A stretch of 64,000 nt of DNA from Dietzia psychralcaliphila (GTDB taxonomy: Bacteria > Actinomycetota > Actinomycetes > Mycobacteriales > Mycobacteriaceae). Each line of letters begins with the position of its first letter. Position 1 is the stretch's first letter. The stretch lies in NCBI RefSeq assembly GCF_003096095.1, contig NZ_CP015453.1:1364001-1428000 (forward strand), in the 5' to 3' direction. Positions 57,603 through 64,000 of this stretch are shown here, piece after piece. Both the position numbers and the translations under genes were made by a program. The notes beneath the pieces were generated by a model, which had not been told where the DNA came from, made no database searches, and was given only the letters and a program-made list of their open reading frames with translations.

Positions 57603-59516
57603 ATGACCGATCGACGCACCCCGGGAAAGGGACCCCGGGTCCCCTCGGGTGCCGCTCGCGGCAGCCGGTCGGGTGACGGTCGGCCGCCCAACCGCTCCGG
57701 CAAGGTCCTCACCGCCGCGACCACCGACCGACGGTTCACCTGGATGCGGTCCGCCTTCGCGGTGATCATGGTGATCGCGCTGGTCAAGCTCCTGTGGGTG
57801 CAGACGATCGGTGGCACCGAACTCGCGGCCCGGGCGGAGAGTCAACGGCAGGTCCACCAGGTGCTGCCCGCCACCCGCGGAGCCATCGTGGACCTCAACG
57901 GAGATCCCATCGCGTTCACCCGCGAAGCCCGTGACCTGTCCATCCAGCCTCTGGTCGAACAGCGCAACGCGGAAGCGCGCAAGGAACTCGATCGCACCAA
58001 ACCCACCTGGGACCAACTCGTCGACGAGATCGGTGACGAGTTCGAGTCCGTCCTCGGGGACCAGGTCGATCGCGACGAGATCGAGGCCAAGCTCACCTCC
58101 GGGGGAGGCTTCACCTATCTCGTCCGCAACGTCGATGTGACGCAGGCCAACGCGATCACCCGGAAGTTCCCGATGATCGGCGCGGAGCGCGTGGACATCC
58201 GCGAATACCCGGGTGGAGCGCTCGCGGCCAACGTGGTGGGTGCCACGTCGAAGAGTGACGACGGCAAACTCATCGGGCTACAGGGCATCGAGGCGACCTT
58301 CAACGACGAGCTCGGTGGTGAGGACGGCCGCCAGACCTTCGACAGGGCCCAGGACGACACGGTCATCCCCGGGACACTGCGGAACGTCTCCGCGCCCCGT
58401 GACGGCGACACGATCCGTCTCACCCTGGACGCGGACCTCCAGTGGCACGTCCAGAAGGCCGTGCAGTCCGCCAAGGACACCTCGGGGGCGCAGAACGCGT
58501 CGGCGGTCGTGTTGGACGCCCGGACCGGCGAGGTCCGGGCGATGGCCAATGACAACACCTTCAACCCCGCGGTGGGCATCGGTGCCGAACTCGAGCGCGG
58601 GGCCGACCTCGGCAACCCGGCGATCACCTCGCCGTTCGAGCCCGGTTCGGTGCAGAAGATCGTCACCGCCGCGGCGGCCATCGAGGGCGGCCTGACCGAT
58701 CCAGAGGAGGTCCACTCCGTGGACGGGAGTATCAGTATGGAGGGGGTGACCGTCTCCGACGCGTGGCAGCACGGACCCACGCCGTACACGACCACCGGCA
58801 TCTTCGGGAAGTCCTCCAACGTCGGAACCCTCATGCTGGCCCAGCGGGTCGGCAAGGAGTCGTTCTCGGAGTACCTGGAGAAGTTCGGACTGGGGCAGCG
58901 CTCCGGCATCGAACTCGCCGGTGAATCCGACGGGCTCGTGCCCGACCTGCAGAATTGGCAGGGCGGTACCTTCGCCAACCTGCCGATCGGTCAGGGTCTG
59001 TCCATGACGACCCTGCAGATGGCGGGCATCTACCAGACGATCGCCAACGACGGCGTCCGGGTTCCGCCACGGATCGTCGCCGAGCGGGTGGACCCGGACG
59101 GCCGGACCCACGCGGCCGAGCGGCCGGAGGGCGAGCGGGTCGTGAGCGAGCAGACCGCCCGCACGGTGCGCGACATGTTCCGTTCGGTGGTGCAGTCCGG
59201 GCCGGGTGCGCAGGCCGGCACGGGCCCGCAGGCCGCGGTGGCCGGTTACCAGATCAGCGGTAAGACCGGCACCGCCCAGCAGATCGACCCGGCGTGTGCC
59301 TGCTACTCAAACTCCCGGTACTGGATCACCTTCTCCGGGATCCTGCCCGCCGACGATCCGCGGTACGTGATCGCGATCATGCTCGACGCCCCCCAGCGCG
59401 GGGCCCTCGGCGCGTCCGCCGCGCCGCTGTTCCACGACATCGCCTCATGGCTGGTCAACCGGGACAACATCCCTCCGTCCGCCCCCGCACCGGACCTGAT
59501 CCTGCAGGCGCAGTGA
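57603..59516 (+). CDS. ftsI: Division-specific peptidoglycan transpeptidase (PBP3/FtsI)
   Basis: Class B penicillin-binding protein that crosslinks septal peptidoglycan; pbpB in M. tuberculosis (Rv2163c). 637 residues: basic N-terminus, membrane anchor (WMRSAFAVIMVIALVKLLWV, about 45-65), dimerisation domain, and transpeptidase domain with active-site serine at about residue 349 (EPGSVQK), SSN (FGKSSNVGT) and KTG (SGKTGTAQQ). ATG 57603 after GAAAGG. Confidence 0.95.
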   Translation: MTDRRTPGKGPRVPSGAARGSRSGDGRPPNRSGKVLTAATTDRRFTWMRSAFAVIMVIALVKLLWVQTIGGTELAARAESQRQVHQVLPATRGAIVDLNGDPIAFTREARDLSIQPLVEQRNAEARKELDRTKPTWDQLVDEIGDEFESVLGDQVDRDEIEAKLTSGGGFTYLVRNVDVTQANAITRKFPMIGAERVDIREYPGGALAANVVGATSKSDDGKLIGLQGIEATFNDELGGEDGRQTFDRAQDDTVIPGTLRNVSAPRDGDTIRLTLDADLQWHVQKAVQSAKDTSGAQNASAVVLDARTGEVRAMANDNTFNPAVGIGAELERGADLGNPAITSPFEPGSVQKIVTAAAAIEGGLTDPEEVHSVDGSISMEGVTVSDAWQHGPTPYTTTGIFGKSSNVGTLMLAQRVGKESFSEYLEKFGLGQRSGIELAGESDGLVPDLQNWQGGTFANLPIGQGLSMTTLQMAGIYQTIANDGVRVPPRIVAERVDPDGRTHAAERPEGERVVSEQTARTVRDMFRSVVQSGPGAQAGTGPQAAVAGYQISGKTGTAQQIDPACACYSNSRYWITFSGILPADDPRYVIAIMLDAPQRGALGASAAPLFHDIASWLVNRDNIPPSAPAPDLILQAQ

Positions 59517-59592
59517 CACGCGACCGGCAGGGTAGCGTGTAGCGGGTTCACGGGAGGTCACGAACAACGGAGAGGCGGGTCGAGGACAGGCG

Positions 59593-61152
59593 ATGACGAC
59601 AGCGGCACAGCTGGCGGACGCGGTGCGGGCCACCCTCCTCGGCGACAGGGCGGAAGCCCACACGGACCTGACCGGCGCCACCATCCGCGCCCAGGACGCA
59701 GGACCCGGCATCCTCTTCGCGGCGCTGCCCGGCACCAGGATCCACGGTGCCTCGTTCGGCGCGACCGCGGTCGAGGCGGGTGCCTCGGCCGTGCTGACCG
59801 ACCTCGCGGGGCTCGACCTCATGGGACCCGCCGCCGAACGCGTCCCGGTCCTGGTGCACCCCGAACCCAGGTCGGTTCTCGGTGCTGTCGCGGCGGCGGT
59901 CGCCGGTGACCCGTCCGCCGATCTCGATGTCGTCGGTATCACCGGGACGTCGGGCAAGACGACCACCTCCTACCTCGTGGAGGCGGCCCTGGAGGGTTGC
60001 GGGCGCGTGGCCGGGATCATCGGCACCACGGGCAGCCGCGTGGACGGGCGGCCACTGCCGAGCAGTCTCACGACACCCGAAGCCCCCGAGTTCCAGGCGC
60101 TGCTGGGCGTGATGCGCGCCGAGGGTGCCCGCGCCGTGGCCGCCGAGGTCTCCAGCCACGCGCTGCGTCTGGGACGAGTGGACGGGACACGGTTCGCGGT
60201 CGGTGCGTTCCTCAACCTCTCCCAGGACCACCTGGACTTCCACCCGAGCATGGAGGACTACTTCCGTGCCAAGTGTCGCCTCTTCGACGACGCGGCCGAC
60301 CCGGGTTCGGCTGTGCGCCCCGCCGAGCGCGCCGTCATCGTGATCGACGACGACTGGGGCCGGCGACTATGGGAGTCGCGTCCGGACGCGGTGACGGTCT
60401 CCGCCGAACCGGACGGATCGGCGGACTGGACGGCAGGAGAGTCCACCACAACTGACCGGGAGACCCAGACCTTCACCGTCCGGGGACCGCGGGATCTCGT
60501 GGTGGACGTGGAACTGCCGCTGCTCGGCCGGTTCAACGTGGCCAACGTGCTTGTCGCGCTGGCGATCATCGACGCCCTCGGCGAGGACGTCCGCGCCGCG
60601 GCCGCCGGGCTGCGGAACGTGCGGGTGCCGGGCCGGCTCGAGCCCGTGGTCCGGGGCCAGGACTTCCGGGTGCTCGTGGACTACGCCCACAAACCCGGCG
60701 CGGTCGCGGCGGTCCTGCGGTCGGTACGAGCGCAGACCCGGGGCCGGGTCGCGGTGGTACTGGGTGCGGGCGGGGACAGGGACCCGGGCAAGCGTCCACT
60801 CATGGGTGCGGCGGCCGCGGAGGTCGCCGACCTGGTGGTGGTGACCGACGACAACCCCCGTGGCGAGGACGCCGCCGCGATCCGTGCCGCCGTCCGCGCG
60901 GGCGCCGACGCGGCCGCCGATGGTGGGACCCGCGTCGAGGAGATCGGCGACAGAGGGGCCGCGATCGCGGCGGCGATCGACTGGGCACGCTCCGGGGACG
61001 CGGTGGTGATCGCGGGCAAGGGCCACGAGACCGGCCAGGAGATCAACGGGTCCGTCTTCCCCTTCGACGACCGGGCCCGTGCGGCCGAAGAACTCATCAG
61101 GCGCCTGGAGTACACCGACTCGGCAGGCCGGACGGAGGACAGGACGTCATGA
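59593..61152 (+). CDS. murE: UDP-N-acetylmuramoyl-tripeptide synthetase
   Basis: Adds the third stem residue to UDP-MurNAc-L-Ala-D-Glu. 519 residues. Mur ligase ATP motif [13 protein letters not shown] (about 118-130), HLDFH with central-domain contacts, and DNPRGED in the C-terminal domain; DNPR marks specificity for meso-diaminopimelate. The start is 76 bp after ftsI, with a weak ribosome site. Overlaps murF by ATGA. Confidence 0.95.
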   Translation: MTTAAQLADAVRATLLGDRAEAHTDLTGATIRAQDAGPGILFAALPGTRIHGASFGATAVEAGASAVLTDLAGLDLMGPAAERVPVLVHPEPRSVLGAVAAAVAGDPSADLDVVGITGTSGKTTTSYLVEAALEGCGRVAGIIGTTGSRVDGRPLPSSLTTPEAPEFQALLGVMRAEGARAVAAEVSSHALRLGRVDGTRFAVGAFLNLSQDHLDFHPSMEDYFRAKCRLFDDAADPGSAVRPAERAVIVIDDDWGRRLWESRPDAVTVSAEPDGSADWTAGESTTTDRETQTFTVRGPRDLVVDVELPLLGRFNVANVLVALAIIDALGEDVRAAAAGLRNVRVPGRLEPVVRGQDFRVLVDYAHKPGAVAAVLRSVRAQTRGRVAVVLGAGGDRDPGKRPLMGAAAAEVADLVVVTDDNPRGEDAAAIRAAVRAGADAAADGGTRVEEIGDRGAAIAAAIDWARSGDAVVIAGKGHETGQEINGSVFPFDDRARAAEELIRRLEYTDSAGRTEDRTS

Positions 61153-62663
61153 TCGACCTCACCCTCGGCGAGATCGCCGGGATCGTCGGCGGTCGGTTGG
61201 TCGGCGGCGACCCCGCGACCGCCGTGACCGGCTCCGTCGAGTTCGACTCGCGTCGTCTCGAGGCGGGGGGACTGTTCCTCGCCCTCCCGGGAGAGCGGGT
61301 CGACGGACACGACTTCGTCGCCCGCGCCCTGGAGGCGGGCGCGGTGGCCGCGCTGGTCGCCCGCGAGATCACCGACGTCCCCGCGGGGGCGGGCGCCCAG
61401 ATCGTGGTGCCGCCCGTCGACCGACGGGAGACCAACGCCATGGCCCTGGCCGCGGATTCCGACGGGTCCGGCGCCGCGGTCCTGGCAGCACTCGGATCCC
61501 TCGCGCGTGCCAGCGTGGACAGGCTCGTCGCCGAGCACGGACTCGTCGTGGTGGGGATCACGGGCTCGTCCGGCAAGACCAGCACCAAGGACCTCATCGG
61601 TGCGGTCCTCTCCGCCGCCGGCACCGTCATCGCGCCGCCCGGATCGTTCAACAACGAGATCGGCCACCCCTGGACCGCGCTTCGCGCCGACGAGACCACA
61701 GACTTCCTGGTGCTCGAGTTGAGTGCCCGTGCCCCCGGCAACATCCGCGATCTCGCGGGGATCGCGCCCCCCAGGATCGGGGTCGTGCTCAACGTGGGGA
61801 CCGCGCATCTCGGTGAGTTCGGGTCGCGCGACGTCATCGCCGCCACCAAGGGTGAGCTGGTCGAGGCCCTTCCGGACGCAGCCCACGGGGGGCTGGCGGT
61901 GCTCAACGCCGACGACGACCGGGTCCTCGGCATGGCCGGACGCACCTCCGCCGAGGTCGTGACCGTCGGGTCGGGCCGGTCCGCACACGTCCGCGCGGAG
62001 AACGTGACGCTCGACGACGAGGTCCGGGCCTCCTTCCGTCTGGTGACCCCCGACGGCCACGCGGACGTGGCTCTCCGTGTCCACGGTGAGCACCAGGTGG
62101 GCAACGCCCTCTCGGCCGCCGCGGTGGGTATGGCCTGCGGGATGGACGTCGACGCCGTCGCCGCCGCACTCGGCACCGCCCGGGCCGCCTCCGCGCGCCG
62201 GATGGACGTCCGGGCCACCGTGGACGGTGTCACCGTGATCAACGACTCCTACAACGCCAACCCCGATTCGATGCGGGCCGCGCTCAAGTCGCTGGCGGTG
62301 ATGGCGCGGTCGGGTGGGGGCCACCGCCGGACCTGGGCGGTCCTGGGCGAGATGGCCGAGCTCGGAGAGGACTCGGTCACCGAGCACGACCTCATCGGTC
62401 GCTTCCTCGTTCGCCTCGACGTATCCCAGCTCGTGGTGGTCGGCCGGGGTCGGCCCCAGCGTGCCCTGTTCCAGGGAGCGGTGCAGGAGGGCTCGTGGGG
62501 AGCGGAGGCGGAGCACGTCGAGACCGTCGAGGAGGCGCTGGCCGTCCTCGACGAGCGTGTGGAACCCGGGGATGTGGTGCTGGTCAAGGCCTCGGCGGCC
62601 GTCGGTTTGTGGAGCGTCGCGGAGCATCTGCTCGCGACGCGTGGTGAGGAGAAGTCCGAATGA
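61149..62663 (+). CDS. murF: UDP-MurNAc-tripeptide D-alanyl-D-alanine ligase
   Basis: Adds D-Ala-D-Ala to the tripeptide to give UDP-MurNAc-pentapeptide. 504 residues. [19 protein letters not shown] loop (about 139-154), [26 protein letters not shown] and [19 protein letters not shown] are all family blocks. ATGA overlaps on both sides (murE, mraY) show tight coupling. Confidence 0.95.
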   Translation: MIDLTLGEIAGIVGGRLVGGDPATAVTGSVEFDSRRLEAGGLFLALPGERVDGHDFVARALEAGAVAALVAREITDVPAGAGAQIVVPPVDRRETNAMALAADSDGSGAAVLAALGSLARASVDRLVAEHGLVVVGITGSSGKTSTKDLIGAVLSAAGTVIAPPGSFNNEIGHPWTALRADETTDFLVLELSARAPGNIRDLAGIAPPRIGVVLNVGTAHLGEFGSRDVIAATKGELVEALPDAAHGGLAVLNADDDRVLGMAGRTSAEVVTVGSGRSAHVRAENVTLDDEVRASFRLVTPDGHADVALRVHGEHQVGNALSAAAVGMACGMDVDAVAAALGTARAASARRMDVRATVDGVTVINDSYNANPDSMRAALKSLAVMARSGGGHRRTWAVLGEMAELGEDSVTEHDLIGRFLVRLDVSQLVVVGRGRPQRALFQGAVQEGSWGAEAEHVETVEEALAVLDERVEPGDVVLVKASAAVGLWSVAEHLLATRGEEKSE

Positions 62664-63754
62664 CCCAGATCATGATCGCAGGCATCGTGGCCTTCGTCGT
62701 GAGCATCTTCCTCACCCCGGTGCTCATCATCTACTTCCGTAGGCACGGCTTCGGGCAGGAGATCCGCCTGGAGGGCCCGCAATCGCACATGAGCAAGCGC
62801 GGGACGCCCAACATGGGCGGGATCGCGATCCTCGCCGCGGTGTGGCTCGGCTACATCGTGGCCGGGTTGGTCGGCCAGCTGACGGTGGGCGGCGGCGGAT
62901 TCACCGCCTCGGGCCTGCTCATCCTCGGACTGGCGACAGCGCTGGCGGCGGTCGGGATGATCGACGACGGCCTCAAGGTGTTCAAGCGGCACAACAAGGG
63001 CCTGGGCATCCTGTCCAAGACCATCGGGCAGGTCCTCGCGGCCCTCGCGTTCGGAATCCTGGTGTTGGGCTTCCGCAACGACGACGGGCTCACGCCGGCC
63101 AGCAGGTCACTGAGCTACGTGCGCGACTTCGTCGCCGTGACCTTCCCGGTGGTCGTATTCCTGGTCTTCATCGTGCTCCTGGTCTACGGCTGGTCCAATG
63201 CGGTCAACTTCACCGACGGTCTGGACGGGTTGGCCGCCGGTTCCATGGCCATGGTCATGGGCACCTACGTGGTGTTCAGCTTCTGGCAGTTCCGGTACTC
63301 GTGCTTCTCCACGGCCGAGGGGGTGGACCTGTCAGGTTGCTACCAGGTCCGGGATCCGCTCGACATCGCCGTGGTGTGTTCCGCAGCGCTCGGGGCGTGT
63401 CTGGGGTTCCTGTGGTGGAACGCGGCACCGGCCAAGATCTTCATGGGCGACACGGGATCGATGTTCCTGGGCGGCATCGTCGCGGGTGTCTCCGTGGTCT
63501 CGCGCACCGAGCTGCTCATGGTCGTCGTCGGTGCGGTCTTCGTGATGGAGTTCGTCTCCGTGCTCATCCAGGTGGTGGCGTTCCGGACCACGGGTCGTCG
63601 TCCGTTCCGGATGACACCCATCCACCACCACTTCGAGAACGGCGGCTGGGCCGAGACCACGGTGACCATCCGGTTCTGGCTGCTCGTGGCCATCTCCTGT
63701 GGCCTGGCCATCGCGTTGTTCTACGGTGACTGGCTCGCGAGCTCGACGGGATGA
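62660..63754 (+). CDS. mraY: Phospho-N-acetylmuramoyl-pentapeptide transferase
   Basis: Polytopic membrane enzyme making lipid I from UDP-MurNAc-pentapeptide and undecaprenyl phosphate. 364 residues, about ten helices. [18 protein letters not shown] with the aspartate pair, [12 protein letters not shown], and the [10 protein letters not shown] plus PIHHHFE motifs of the active site are all present. Overlaps murF and murD by ATGA. Confidence 0.96.
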   Translation: MTQIMIAGIVAFVVSIFLTPVLIIYFRRHGFGQEIRLEGPQSHMSKRGTPNMGGIAILAAVWLGYIVAGLVGQLTVGGGGFTASGLLILGLATALAAVGMIDDGLKVFKRHNKGLGILSKTIGQVLAALAFGILVLGFRNDDGLTPASRSLSYVRDFVAVTFPVVVFLVFIVLLVYGWSNAVNFTDGLDGLAAGSMAMVMGTYVVFSFWQFRYSCFSTAEGVDLSGCYQVRDPLDIAVVCSAALGACLGFLWWNAAPAKIFMGDTGSMFLGGIVAGVSVVSRTELLMVVVGAVFVMEFVSVLIQVVAFRTTGRRPFRMTPIHHHFENGGWAETTVTIRFWLLVAISCGLAIALFYGDWLASSTG

Positions 63755-64000
63755 CGGACGTGACGCGGTACGAGGTGACACAGGGTGATCAAGCACAGGG
63801 TGATCAAGCACAGGGTGGTCAGGCACAGCAGGATCTGGCGCGGACGGCTGTGGACATCCGCGACCTGTCCGGCGCACGGGTCCTCGTGCTCGGCGCCGGC
63901 GTGTCCGGCCCGGGGGCGGTCCGGATCCTCCACGCGCTCGGCGCCGAGCCCGTGGTGGCGGACTCGCGACCGGACGCGGTCGACCTGCTGCGAGAGGCAC
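63751..64000 (+). CDS. murD: UDP-N-acetylmuramoylalanine-D-glutamate ligase (5' part)
   Basis: Only the first 83 codons are in the window. The Rossmann-like start of Mur[21 protein letters not shown] and [10 protein letters not shown], is clear from about residue 40. In front is an unusual N-terminus containing three copies of a 5-residue repeat ([15 protein letters not shown]). The ATG overlaps the mraY stop (ATGA), which supports this start over the in-frame GTG at 63852. Confidence 0.88.
   Translation, partial: MTDVTRYEVTQGDQAQGDQAQGGQAQQDLARTAVDIRDLSGARVLVLGAGVSGPGAVRILHALGAEPVVADSRPDAVDLLREA
63780..63824. repeat. 15-bp in-frame tandem repeat x3 in murD
   Basis: ACAGGGTGATCAAGC at 63780 and 63795 and a variant at 63810 (two changes). 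In frame, each copy adds five residues to the MurD N-terminal extension. Confidence 0.92.

Overview
The window is 64 kb of very GC-rich chromosomal DNA from an actinobacterium of the order Mycobacteriales. The support is mycolate-group gene content (pimB', mptA, mmp-type oxidase/bc1 genes, LppM, PknL with PASTA repeats, AdoK-type kinase, class II DAHP synthase, FadD15-like ligase), a meso-DAP type MurE, and a gene order that follows the Mycobacterium tuberculosis block from glnA1 (Rv2220) to murD (Rv2155c) almost gene for gene. A Dietzia-, Gordonia- or Rhodococcus-like genus fits; I cannot fix the genus from sequence alone. No rRNA, tRNA, CRISPR array, IS element or phage gene was found.

Layout. 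1-7,018: nitrogen and lipoate block: partial glnA, an RDD membrane protein, a DUF4191 protein, lipA, lipB and the E2 acyltransferase with three lipoyl domains, so the lipoate synthesis enzymes sit beside their main acceptor. 7,331-16,761: a small conserved protein, leucyl aminopeptidase, gcvT, ilvE, late cobalamin genes (cobS and a fused cobU-cobT), a DUF3043 protein, an IscA-like protein and an adenosine kinase-like protein. 16,791-31,238: asnB and the respiratory bc1-aa3 genes (ctaC-ctaF forward; ctaE-qcrC-qcrA-qcrB backward). These two respiratory groups are separated by a 6 kb accessory segment: an acyl-CoA dehydrogenase, a DUF3253 protein, a 3-ketosteroid dehydrogenase-like flavoprotein with a KstR-type operator, and a PIF1-like helicase with a BRCT tail. 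31,522-44,189: trpD, an exonuclease/UvrC-like protein, two NlpC/P60 cell-wall hydrolases (the first behind a c-di-AMP riboswitch), pimB', fadD15, a small lipid/nuclease cluster and aroG. 44,277-54,720: pknL and its presumed substrate gene, mptA-idsA, a metF-type gene, an acetyltransferase/flavoprotein/LppM operon, a HEPN protein and a DUF3040 protein. 55,104-64,000: the start of the dcw cell-wall/division operon: mraZ, rsmH, an FtsL-like gene, ftsI, murE, murF, mraY and the beginning of murD, mostly joined by ATGA overlaps.

Most of the window is ordinary core genome. The more interesting material is regulatory. A four-box GlnR-like site precedes glnA. A perfect KstR motif precedes the steroid dehydrogenase gene. 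A phased GTGGG array overlaps the mraZ promoter. At least ten genes have a TANNNT hexamer exactly 6-7 nt before the start codon, the layout of leaderless transcripts. A 28-codon antisense gene with its own promoter, ribosome binding site and terminator lies in the mraZ upstream gap. Other oddities are a recently copied lipoyl domain, a CobU-CobT fusion, an ArsA-like protein without a P-loop, and short tandem repeats that begin on stop codons. I did not find a convincing new defence or mobile system.
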